64,000 bases of DNA, taken from contig CANHGO010000001.1 of assembly GCA_947460975.1 (NCBI GenBank), forward strand, positions 310,001 through 374,000, written 5' to 3'. This DNA comes from Cytophagaceae bacterium (lineage in GTDB: Bacteria; Bacteroidota; Bacteroidia; Cytophagales; Spirosomataceae). The translations under genes were made by a program, and so were the position numbers. A model generated the notes under the pieces. It saw nothing but the letters and a program-made list of their open reading frames with translations, was not told the origin of the DNA and made no database searches. Below, one piece after another: positions 19,403 through 27,594 of the stretch; position 1 is the stretch's first letter, and each line of letters begins with the position of its first letter.

Positions 19403-20875
19403 ATGTTTTCTGCTGAAACCCTTGCTGGATTATCCGTAAAATTGGACCAAATCGTTCAAGGATTTTCATTGATACTACCAGAAATACTGGTGATTGGCTT
19501 ACTTATTACAGGCATATTTGTCGAATTATTTATCCATGGAAATTCAGAAAAATCCAGTTCCTCGTGGCGTTATTTCATAAGTATAATAGGCTTGCTTTTT
19601 GTTATAGCCTTAGCTTTTCAAAGGCAACAAAATGGCCACAACGGCTTTGCCTCCTTTTCATTATTTTGGATTACAACTGCTAGCAATGCGATCAATTTAT
19701 TGATTTTAGCTTTGGGCTTTTTAATCTTGATCGTCAGTCAAATTACGGGGAAAAAATTAAGCATTGAAGAGCAAATAGGATTTTTAAGTATTCTCTCTGG
19801 ATCCCTTTTAACCGGAATCAGCAATCATTGGCTCAGCCTATTTTTGTCCATTGAATTAATGTCTTTGGGTACATATTTGTTGGCCGGCATCCGAAAAGAT
19901 TCAGAAGGTGCTCGAGCGGCATTGCCCTATGTTCTTTTTGGCATGGCGACATCCGCTATATTTCTATATGGAGTCTCGCTCATGTATGGTCTTTCCGGTA
20001 CGATGTCCTTTAGCAACCCAGCCTTTACGCGCGTTTTTTCCTCAGCGGATCCACTGTTTATTGGCCTTAGTTTAGGTCTTATTTCCTGCGCTTTACTCTT
20101 TAAAATGTCATGGGCGCCATTCCAACCATGGAGTCCGGATGTTTTAGAAACCTTGTCAGCGCCTTGGATGGCTTGGATTTCGATTGCCCCTAAAATTGCC
20201 GTGACCTGGTTAGGGATTCGAATGATTCATTTCATCCCCACAGATATGAGTATGTATATTGCTGCATTAGCTATTCTAACTCTTTTGATAGGAAATTTAG
20301 GGGCTTTAAGGCAAACAAATACCAAGCGTTTGCTTGCATATTCGAGCATCGCACATGGGGGATTTATGGCCATGGTTTGGCTTTCGCCTGCCAAAGAAGC
20401 CACAGAAGCATTGTTGTTTTATGGCTTAACGTATGGATTGAGCACCATTTTAGTCTTCTTCTTGGCCGAACATCCAAGCGAAGATAACGTTGAAGATAAT
20501 TTGGATACATGGAAAGGTTTGTCAAAATCGCAACCCATTAAATCGCTCTTATTATTTGTCGGTTTTATTGCACTCATTGGACTCCCGCCTGCGGGAACTT
20601 TCTTAGCCAAAATCACTTATTTTTCATTGCTTTGGGAATCGATCCAGGCCCATTCCAACATTGCAACGATCACTTTATTAACAGTCGCTATTTTCGCAAC
20701 GGCGGTATCGGTATTCTATTATTTAAAAATCCCATTTTACATTTATTTTAAAAAATCGGATGTAAATCAAGAAATAAAAATCGAAAAAAATATGTGGATT
20801 TTTGGAGTCATAATGGCTGCAATTATCCTTTGTCTTCTTACACCAAACTTTATTTTTAATTTTTGGAATTTATAG
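19403..20875 (+). CDS. nuoN: NADH-quinone oxidoreductase subunit N (NuoN-like)
   Basis: This 490-residue protein is an antiporter-like membrane subunit of respiratory complex I, with about 14 transmembrane segments. It keeps the key charged residues of the proton channel: the glutamate in LSIELMSLGTYLL, the lysine in LLFKMSWAPFQPW, and the lysine in RQTNTKRLLAYSSIAHGG. The usual PFHxWxPDVYxGAP loop is degenerate here (PFQPWSPDVLETLSAP). I choose the ATG at 19403 over a TTG at 19397. It follows uvrA by 8 bp, and no other nuo gene is visible downstream, so it appears detached from the nuo operon. An Mrp-type antiporter subunit is a less likely alternative. Confidence 0.82.
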   Translation: MFSAETLAGLSVKLDQIVQGFSLILPEILVIGLLITGIFVELFIHGNSEKSSSSWRYFISIIGLLFVIALAFQRQQNGHNGFASFSLFWITTASNAINLLILALGFLILIVSQITGKKLSIEEQIGFLSILSGSLLTGISNHWLSLFLSIELMSLGTYLLAGIRKDSEGARAALPYVLFGMATSAIFLYGVSLMYGLSGTMSFSNPAFTRVFSSADPLFIGLSLGLISCALLFKMSWAPFQPWSPDVLETLSAPWMAWISIAPKIAVTWLGIRMIHFIPTDMSMYIAALAILTLLIGNLGALRQTNTKRLLAYSSIAHGGFMAMVWLSPAKEATEALLFYGLTYGLSTILVFFLAEHPSEDNVEDNLDTWKGLSKSQPIKSLLLFVGFIALIGLPPAGTFLAKITYFSLLWESIQAHSNIATITLLTVAIFATAVSVFYYLKIPFYIYFKKSDVNQEIKIEKNMWIFGVIMAAIILCLLTPNFIFNFWNL

Positions 20876-20899
20876 ATTAAAAAAATGTAAAATTAACGC

Positions 20900-20928
20900 T
20901 TGGCTTCCCTAATAATTCCCTAATTTTG
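20900..20928 (+). promoter_or_regulatory. Promoter upstream of the PurF-type gene
   Basis: TTG (20900-20902), an 18-nt spacer and TAATTTTG (20921-20928) match the two-part Bacteroidota promoter TTG-N17-23-TAnnTTTG exactly. Transcription would start near 20934, leaving a leader of about 37 nt before the ATG at 20971. Confidence 0.6.
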
Positions 20929-20970
20929 ACTTGATTTTGAAACGAATTCTTCTCCTAGAAATAATATCTA

Positions 20971-22887
20971 ATGTCTGATTCCATTAAGCACGAATGCGGA
21001 ATAGCCCTAATCCGATTACGTAAGCCATTTCAGTACTATTTGGATAAATACAACAACCCCATGTACGGCCTTAAAAAGTTGTATTTAATGATGGAAAAGC
21101 AAGTAAATCGGGGGCAAGATGGAGCGGGGGTTGCCAACATCAAAATCAATGTAAAACCGGGTCATCGCTATATCAGTCGGTATAGATCTGTAGAACCCGA
21201 AGCCGTATCCGATATTTTTGGAAAAATAGATAAGAAATTCAAGAAAGCACATAAACTAGCCAAAGAAACCAAGCGAGATACTGGCATCGATGCCTCAAAA
21301 GATGCGGTTTGGTGGCAAGATAATGTGGCATTTACTGGGGAAGTGCTCCTTGGGCACTTGCGATATGGTACTCATGGCCAGAATGAGATTGAAAATTGCC
21401 ATCCGATGTTGCGTCAAAACAACTGGCGTTCTAGAAATTTAGTGATGGCAGGAAATTTCAACATGACCAATGTGGATGATTTGTTTGACAAATTGGTTTC
21501 CTTAGGTCAGCATCCCAAAGAAAAAGTGGATACCGTCACCGTGATGGAAAAAATTGGTCATTTTTTGGATGAAGAAAACCAAAGACAATTTTTAAAATAC
21601 CGCGACAAATACGAAAATCCTGAGTTATCGGATATCCTAGCTGAAAAAATAGATTTAATGCGTGTTCTAGAAAGATCATGCAAAGATTTTGATGGAGGTT
21701 ACGCGATGGTGGGCATGACGGGATTTGGATCGGCTTTTGTCGCCAGAGATCCTGCCGGAATTCGTCCTGCTTTTTATTACATCGATGATGAAGTTGTGGT
21801 CGTTGCCTCAGAAAAACAAGCCATTAAAACGTCATTTGATTGCGAATATTCTGAAATTAAAGAAGTAACTCCAGGTCATGCCCTCGTGATAGCGATGGAC
21901 GGATCAGTTAAAGAAGCTGCTTTCATAGACCGATTAGAACAAAAATCATGTTCTTTTGAGCGTATTTATTTCTCAAGGGGATCAGATCCTGATATTTACC
22001 ATGAGCGTAAAAAACTGGGCCAATTATTAATTCCTCAAATTTTAGATGAGGTACACCATGATTTAAAAAACACGGTTTTTTCTTATATCCCAAATACAGC
22101 CGAAACGGCATTTTTGGGCATGATTGACGGTCTGGAAGATCATTTGGCCAAAGAAAGAAAGAAAGCCATCATGGATGGGATTTTGTTTGAAGAAGAATTA
22201 GAAGAATTATTGACTTTCAGACCGCGGGTCGAAAAACTTATTTCCAAAAATGTGAAGGTTCGAACATTTATTGCGAGCGACGACCAACGAGACGACATGG
22301 TCTCGCATGTGTATGATACGACCTACGAAGTGATCAACAAAGGTGTCGATTCAGTTGTGTTAATTGACGATTCCATTGTACGAGGTACGACCTTGGAAAA
22401 AAGTATTTTAAGTCTCTTGGATAAGCTTTCTCCTAAGAAAATAGTGATTGTTTCCTCAGCGCCACAAATCAGGTATCCCGATTGCTATGGCATCGATATG
22501 TCAAAAATGAAGGATTTTGTCGCTTTTAGGGCAGCCTTGGAATTGTTAAAGGAACGAGGGCTTGAAAATATTTTAGATGAAGTTAACTTGAAATGTTTGT
22601 TGGCCTTAGAAAATGGCACCGCAACTTCAGAGAATTTTGTCAAGGCTATTTATGAGCCGTTTACCAACGAAGAAATTTCAAATAAGATTGCTGAAATTGT
22701 CAAACCCAAACATCTTCATGCAGAAGTTTCTGTGATCTATCAAACGGTAGAAAATTTAAATGTTGCGTGTCCCAACCATTTAGGCGATTGGTATTTTACA
22801 GGAAACTTCCCTACTCCTGGCGGGAATCAAGTGGTCAACAAAGCCTTCGTGAATTTTATGAAGGGGGTGGAAGTTAGGGCTTATTAA
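20971..22887 (+). CDS. purF: Amidophosphoribosyltransferase, long PurF-type
   Basis: PurF moves the glutamine amide to PRPP, the first step of purine synthesis. The N-terminal class II glutaminase domain starts with Cys9 (HECGIALIR), which would become the N-terminal nucleophile after removal of an 8-residue propeptide. RGQDGAG, LGHLRYGTHG and GDWYF-like parts of the glutaminase fold follow. The phosphoribosyl-transferase loop is VLIDDSIVRGTT. At 638 residues it is about 130-170 longer than usual PurF, with added helical blocks near residues 75-115 and 380-430. Bacteroidota carry such a long form, sometimes beside a normal PurF. Whether this is the housekeeping enzyme or a paralogue with another acceptor cannot be judged from the window. 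Confidence 0.85.
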   Translation: MSDSIKHECGIALIRLRKPFQYYLDKYNNPMYGLKKLYLMMEKQVNRGQDGAGVANIKINVKPGHRYISRYRSVEPEAVSDIFGKIDKKFKKAHKLAKETKRDTGIDASKDAVWWQDNVAFTGEVLLGHLRYGTHGQNEIENCHPMLRQNNWRSRNLVMAGNFNMTNVDDLFDKLVSLGQHPKEKVDTVTVMEKIGHFLDEENQRQFLKYRDKYENPELSDILAEKIDLMRVLERSCKDFDGGYAMVGMTGFGSAFVARDPAGIRPAFYYIDDEVVVVASEKQAIKTSFDCEYSEIKEVTPGHALVIAMDGSVKEAAFIDRLEQKSCSFERIYFSRGSDPDIYHERKKLGQLLIPQILDEVHHDLKNTVFSYIPNTAETAFLGMIDGLEDHLAKERKKAIMDGILFEEELEELLTFRPRVEKLISKNVKVRTFIASDDQRDDMVSHVYDTTYEVINKGVDSVVLIDDSIVRGTTLEKSILSLLDKLSPKKIVIVSSAPQIRYPDCYGIDMSKMKDFVAFRAALELLKERGLENILDEVNLKCLLALENGTATSENFVKAIYEPFTNEEISNKIAEIVKPKHLHAEVSVIYQTVENLNVACPNHLGDWYFTGNFPTPGGNQVVNKAFVNFMKGVEVRAY

Positions 22888-23133
22888 TTAACGCCAGCGA
22901 TCGATACCGGCATTTTCAAATTTTGAATCTGTAAATTTTAAGTTCCCATTCGCCAAAAGGGTAATCGAAATATATTCCCATTCTTTATCAAAAATAGGAA
23001 ATTGACAAGTCCATTGGTTTTTAGTTTTAATAGCAATCGTCGTATACACGCGATTATTTGACGTTGAATACAGAGTTACTACTTTGTTTCCTTGCCAGTA
23101 GGCCAACAAGCGAGTCAGAAAAGTTATTTTCAT
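22888..23133 (-). CDS. Small protein coupled to the PEGA lipoprotein, unknown
   Basis: This 81-residue protein has no signal peptide and no family I recognise. Its sequence alternates short beta-like stretches (KVVTLYSTSNNRVYTTIAIKT, WEYISITLLANGNLKFT) and ends in DRWR. It looks real because its ATG overlaps the stop of the upstream lipoprotein gene by 4 bp (ATGA), the usual sign of translational coupling. Its stop abuts the purF stop with no gap (TAATTA). It could be a cytoplasmic accessory of the lipoprotein, but that is inference from position only. Confidence 0.6.
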   Translation of the reverse strand: MKITFLTRLLAYWQGNKVVTLYSTSNNRVYTTIAIKTKNQWTCQFPIFDKEWEYISITLLANGNLKFTDSKFENAGIDRWR

Positions 23134-23414
23134 TCTTTTACCAGTTGGACTTTAATTTCACTTTGCTTTCCATCTAACGTGATTCTTTGCCCGGCAAATC
23201 CTACTTTACTTACGTAAATGAAATTACTTGAGTTGGTGTTGATGGTAAGAGTTAAAGGGGCTTTGCCAACATAATATGCATTCAACTGAACATCAGCTCC
23301 TTCTGGAACGGAGCTAACAAGAACTTTATATTCTTTGTTGGGCAAAGTGGGCATGGAAGCACAAGAACTCAAGAATAAAAAGCAAAAAACAGAAACAATG
23401 TGTTGTAATTTCAT
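23130..23414 (-). CDS. PEGA-domain lipoprotein
   Basis: This 94-residue protein has a lipoprotein signal ending in the lipobox LSSC (Cys18), so the mature form should be lipid-anchored in the envelope. The rest is one PEGA domain: VLVSSVPEGADVQLNAYYVG, then KAPLTLTINTNSSNFIYVSKVGFA and QSEIKVQLV. PEGA domains are small beta-sandwiches found on surface and S-layer proteins, without a fixed function. The 81-residue gene overlaps its stop by 4 bp. A region of 111 bp lies between it and the large T9SS substrate gene; I see no feature in that gap. Confidence 0.8.
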   Translation of the reverse strand: MKLQHIVSVFCFLFLSSCASMPTLPNKEYKVLVSSVPEGADVQLNAYYVGKAPLTLTINTNSSNFIYVSKVGFAGQRITLDGKQSEIKVQLVKE

Positions 23415-23525
23415 ACGATTGATTTTAAATGCATTTTAAACTTAAAATCAAAGTAAATGTAAGAGCTTCTAAAAATCAGCAATAAAATTATTAAACGGAA
23501 ATGTATTTACTAAACGGTCAATATG

Positions 23526-26363
23526 TTAATAGGCGACAATGACCGCACCGCGAATGGTTTGAATACCTTTTTCTGGAAAATCTACGGCCTTGTATTGGAC
23601 AACCCACGCATAGGAATCTTGAGGAACTCTAACCCCATTAGATTTTCCATCCCATTGAAGATCAGAGGATCCCGATTTGGAAAATATCGTTTCACCCCAA
23701 CGGTTAAAAATTTGAAGACTTAAAATTTCTACGCGTTTGGCAACTTTAGGTAAGGGAGAAAAATAATCATTTTTGCCATCCCCATTGGGTGTGAAAATAC
23801 TGGGAGCAATAATAATAGGCTCACATTTATCAGAAACGGGAAAAGTATTATTTAAAATACAATTGTCTTTATCGGTGATTCTTACCTGATAGCTACCGCT
23901 GGTTTTGACTAAAATTTTATTGGTTGTGTCAGCCGATGTCAATGAAGGTCCTGACCACTTAAATTTCAAGTCTTTCATGCTCGAGTTCAATTGGATCGGA
24001 AATGGAACCGGGCTATCCATGCAAATGGAAAAGTCTTTTTTGGGCATCACGTAAGTATTCTCTAAGAAATTCACTTTGGTAGATAACTTCACTGAACATT
24101 TTGTGGCTGTATCTGTAAGTACTAATGACAAATCTCCACCAGGGTTTTTAAAGGTAGCTGTGGGCGTTTTATCTCCGTTACTCCAAACATAACTAAGGTT
24201 CTTAGAAACGGGGGTTTTTGTTAAAGTAATTTTTGCATCCGTTTTACAAATTCGATTGTATTCCGAGTCCAACGTAACTGGCTTCAAAACCACGATATCA
24301 AATTGCTGCGCATCCATCAAATAGGCCTTCACACAACTATTAGTAATGGCCGCGGTGATGACATATTGATCAGATGTGGCAAAATCATATTTTAGCTCCG
24401 CCCCCGTAAAAGAATGGATGAGTTTTTTGGTGTCCAAAGGAACCAAAATCCCCGTTTTAGGCTCTGGAAATGGGCTCAGTGTCGTTTGATAAATTTTCCA
24501 ATCGATTCGGTCATTATTTAATGGATCACAAAGTTTCTGAGAAACAGTAAACTTAAACGTAGTGCCCTCGCAAGTTTGTGTGATGGAAGGAGGGCTTTGG
24601 GGGGTAATTGGAAATGGAATCGTAGGCGGTAAACCTAATTGGCTTGTCGCCCCTGACGGCAAAGTGATCGGTTTTCCCAAAGTATCCAAACCAAAACCAT
24701 TTCGAGTAAACTTAGCCATAATATTCGTGTCTCCTTTGGCAGTCACTAAATTATTTAACCCTTTAATCTTCCCCAGGATGTTACTGCCTTGAAAAGCGGC
24801 AAAAATAATCGCATAGTTGACAGGATCAATTTGCAGCGCACCCACCTTTTCAGAACCTGAATAAATTATTTGCTTGCTTGCCAATGTTTTGACTGCATTT
24901 TTACTAGATATGTCAAATTGTAAAATTTGAGAAGGGATTGATCCTCCATCTCCTTGCATAGAAATATAGAGCACACTGTCGTTGGGTGAAAATTCTACCC
25001 CATATAAGGTGGGCGGACTTGGCCCCAAATCTAACGTAAAAGACAAAGTCGATTTTCCGGTCGCTTTATCGTATTCATAAATATCGACAGTATTGGTCGG
25101 CGGACCTGGGATCGTAATCGCCAACTTAGTCGAGTTTGGTGATGAAATTTTGGTATTGCCCGTTGACCCAGCCGCTGCAGAAATACCCGTACCCGATTTT
25201 GTCACAATGGGTGCTGAAATCCCTGAGGCAGATACTTTAAAAATTCGGGTGGTCGTTGACTTGGCCAAAGGGTCTGCATCTTGGGTGACGAGCCAATAAA
25301 AACCTCCACCCCCTTCGGTCGCTAAAATTCTGGAAGTCGTAGGAACGGGACTTAAGGTGTCATTTAAAACGGAGATCCCTCCTTTGCCTTTGTTCATTTT
25401 CATGTCCACGATGCTGTAAAAAATTAAATTTTCACCCTTCGCGTTTTTTTGGAGTGTAAAAACATAATATTCAGCTTGGCAACCTTTGCAAGAAGTTTTT
25501 GGGATGATGGTGACCCCTTGGGAATTTGTGGGATCGCCATTTAAAATTTTGCTTGGGTCGATGGGATTATTAAACTTGTCAAAAACCTTTTGGCCATCCG
25601 TGTAAAAAATCAGTCCATTGGAAATACTTGGATCCTCCATTTTAGCTACACCGTTGGGGGCATTAATTTTACTGGTGACTAAAGTCGGGTTGTCCGGTGA
25701 ACCCGTAAATAAAATAGAGGCCCCGTCACCAAAAGCCCAAGCTTTGGTAAATTTGGAAATGTTTTTATCGGGATCTCGTTCCCCACAAATTTTGATTTGC
25801 ATTTTGGCTTCGGCCGTACAGCCTGAAGCTCGATCAGTTATTTGAACAGAATAGCATCCTGAATCACGAACCTTAATCGTATCTGTCGTTTTCCCGCTAG
25901 GATACCATAACACATCGATGGGATAATTGGGTTTCCCTACCTTCCCAAATGCGTTCAGTTCCACAAGCTGTCCATCACAAATCGTCTTTGTGGTGTCCTT
26001 GTCATCCTTTCCTAAATATATATAAGGGAGTTGGCCTACTGTAAACTTCTTAACATTCTTAGTCGTTGTCGTTCCATTAACCAAAGTCAAAGTCACTGTT
26101 TTTACGCCAGGGGTACAATATTGATGGGAACCTGTACGAAGCGTAGATGTGTTTGTAGGCGAACCAGGCTCACCAAAATCCCAAAAATAATTGGTTCCCG
26201 CGGGCATGTCCACGGCCCAATCAAACACGGTTGCCAAATCGCTTGACGGACTCACGGTGCAATTCGCACATTGGGTAATGCAATTATTGCGAATGATGAT
26301 TTGGCTAAAGGAAATATGACTAATCAATAACCAAGAGAGCAGGAAAAGAAATTTACGCAGCAT
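23526..26363 (-). CDS. T9SS substrate with gliding-motility C-terminal domain (CHU_C, type B)
   Basis: From the ATG at 26363 this is a 945-residue secreted surface protein (a GTG at 26387 would add eight residues before the signal peptide). The signal peptide MLRKFLFLLSWLLISHISFS is followed by a cysteine-rich start (NNCITQCANC) and a PKD-like domain (NYFWDFGEPGSP). The middle, about residues 210-600, resembles a beta-propeller (AWAFGDGA, VEFSPNDSVLYISMQG). Further Ig/PKD-like modules follow. The last 100 residues form the type B sorting domain: IFTPNGDGKNDYF, LQIFNRWGETIF, WDGKSNG and a closing GAVIVAY. Such proteins leave through the type IX secretion system with a PorP/SprF partner; one lies divergently upstream. 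The ligand or substrate is unknown. Confidence 0.9.
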   Translation of the reverse strand: MLRKFLFLLSWLLISHISFSQIIIRNNCITQCANCTVSPSSDLATVFDWAVDMPAGTNYFWDFGEPGSPTNTSTLRTGSHQYCTPGVKTVTLTLVNGTTTTKNVKKFTVGQLPYIYLGKDDKDTTKTICDGQLVELNAFGKVGKPNYPIDVLWYPSGKTTDTIKVRDSGCYSVQITDRASGCTAEAKMQIKICGERDPDKNISKFTKAWAFGDGASILFTGSPDNPTLVTSKINAPNGVAKMEDPSISNGLIFYTDGQKVFDKFNNPIDPSKILNGDPTNSQGVTIIPKTSCKGCQAEYYVFTLQKNAKGENLIFYSIVDMKMNKGKGGISVLNDTLSPVPTTSRILATEGGGGFYWLVTQDADPLAKSTTTRIFKVSASGISAPIVTKSGTGISAAAGSTGNTKISSPNSTKLAITIPGPPTNTVDIYEYDKATGKSTLSFTLDLGPSPPTLYGVEFSPNDSVLYISMQGDGGSIPSQILQFDISSKNAVKTLASKQIIYSGSEKVGALQIDPVNYAIIFAAFQGSNILGKIKGLNNLVTAKGDTNIMAKFTRNGFGLDTLGKPITLPSGATSQLGLPPTIPFPITPQSPPSITQTCEGTTFKFTVSQKLCDPLNNDRIDWKIYQTTLSPFPEPKTGILVPLDTKKLIHSFTGAELKYDFATSDQYVITAAITNSCVKAYLMDAQQFDIVVLKPVTLDSEYNRICKTDAKITLTKTPVSKNLSYVWSNGDKTPTATFKNPGGDLSLVLTDTATKCSVKLSTKVNFLENTYVMPKKDFSICMDSPVPFPIQLNSSMKDLKFKWSGPSLTSADTTNKILVKTSGSYQVRITDKDNCILNNTFPVSDKCEPIIIAPSIFTPNGDGKNDYFSPLPKVAKRVEILSLQIFNRWGETIFSKSGSSDLQWDGKSNGVRVPQDSYAWVVQYKAVDFPEKGIQTIRGAVIVAY

Positions 26364-26417
26364 GGTGTAAAAATGATTAAGCGACACAAATTAAGTCATT
26401 TTATTGGTTTTTGAAAA

Positions 26418-26452
26418 GCTAAGCGTTAAATTGCGGGGCTAAGCGCAAAATT
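26418..26452. repeat. Two direct repeats 20 bp apart before porP/sprF
   Basis: GCTAAGCGTTAAATT (26418-26432) and GCTAAGCGCAAAATT (26438-26452) agree at 13 of 15 positions and start exactly 20 bp apart. They fill the space just before the PorP/SprF start codon in the 89-bp region shared with the divergent T9SS substrate gene. The spacing of two helical turns would suit a dimeric regulator, but chance duplication is possible. Confidence 0.45.
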
Positions 26453-27505
26453 ATGAGAAAAATCGCTTTGATTTTTTCATGTTTATGTACCCTTACCTTG
26501 AGCCCTTGGGTTGTTCGTGGCCAGGATCCTGCTTTGTCACAATTTTACGCGGCGCCCCTATTAATTTCTCCGGCCTTTGCGGGAGTTAGCCAAACCTCCA
26601 AAGTTAATTTCAACCACCGGAATCAGTGGCCTAATTTAAACGCTAATTATCAATTTTCATCCATAACGGCTGATATCAGTGTGGCTAACATCAATAGTGG
26701 TTTTGGATTTATTGCTTCGACAGACAAGCAATTTTCAAACTTAAAAACGACCACCTTAGGCCTTCAGTATGCATATCATGTAACATTGACACCTGAAAGT
26801 TCTGTTTCGTTTGGCGTGGAGGGCGCATATGTGAATAGAGGAATTGATTATTCGAGTTTGGTGTTTGGGGACCAAGTGAGTTCTTTGGTCAGCGGAGGTA
26901 GTTTAGGTACATCCACAGATCCGATCTTGAGCCAATTTAAACCCAATGCCAATTATGTTGACTTGTCGACGGGAGCCTTATTTAATTTAAAAAATACCTG
27001 GCTAGGGGTATCTGCACATCATTTAAATGCCCCTAATAGGTCCTTTATTAATGGAAGTAATGATATTTTAGAGACTAAATACAGTGTTCAATTAGGGACA
27101 AAGATTTTATTTGAAGATTCTTATTATGAGCAAAACTCTGTGAGTGAGCGAAATAGAGAAAAAAGTATTAGTCCGGTGATGCATTATAAACACCAAGGAA
27201 CCTTTGACCAATTGGATTTGGGGGCATATTTGACCTTATCGCCTTTGGTGATTGGCGCTTGGTATCGAGGCATTCCCTTAAAGACTAGTAAAAATGCCCC
27301 TAACAGAGAGGCATTTGTGGCCTTGCTAGGATATAAACAGGATAATTTCTCGATTGGTTATTCGTATGATATGACCATCTCAAATTTGGGATTACCCTCT
27401 GGAGGGGCCCATGAAATATCGATTGCTTATTTATTTGACTTAGATATGTCGATCAAAAAACCCTTTTTAAAAATCAAGCGCAACATTTCTTGCCCTAAAT
27501 TTTAA
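26453..27505 (+). CDS. PorP/SprF family type IX secretion membrane protein
   Basis: This 350-residue outer-membrane barrel protein belongs to the PorP/SprF family. After the signal peptide it has the family start DPALSQFYAAPLLISPAFAG, then NHRNQWP, repeated barrel strands, and GGAHEISIAYLF near the end. SprF-type proteins are needed to secrete and hold specific type B T9SS substrates at the surface. The divergent neighbour encodes such a substrate, so the two probably form a matched pair. The end ISCPKF is also usual for the family. Which of several PorP/SprF paralogues this is cannot be said. Confidence 0.9.
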   Translation: MRKIALIFSCLCTLTLSPWVVRGQDPALSQFYAAPLLISPAFAGVSQTSKVNFNHRNQWPNLNANYQFSSITADISVANINSGFGFIASTDKQFSNLKTTTLGLQYAYHVTLTPESSVSFGVEGAYVNRGIDYSSLVFGDQVSSLVSGGSLGTSTDPILSQFKPNANYVDLSTGALFNLKNTWLGVSAHHLNAPNRSFINGSNDILETKYSVQLGTKILFEDSYYEQNSVSERNREKSISPVMHYKHQGTFDQLDLGAYLTLSPLVIGAWYRGIPLKTSKNAPNREAFVALLGYKQDNFSIGYSYDMTISNLGLPSGGAHEISIAYLFDLDMSIKKPFLKIKRNISCPKF

Positions 27506-27566
27506 AACATAGCGCCTTAGAATAAATACTTGCCCTGCGAAATAGGGACAAGAACAAAAAAATTAA

Positions 27567-27574
27567 TAAATTTG
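27567..27574 (+). promoter_or_regulatory. Promoter -7 element for the export operon
   Basis: TAAATTTG is a full match to TAnnTTTG and lies 20 nt before the ATG at 27595. No TTG is found at the right upstream distance, so the support is partial. Confidence 0.4.
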
Positions 27575-27594
27575 CCTGTATTTTATACCCATTC

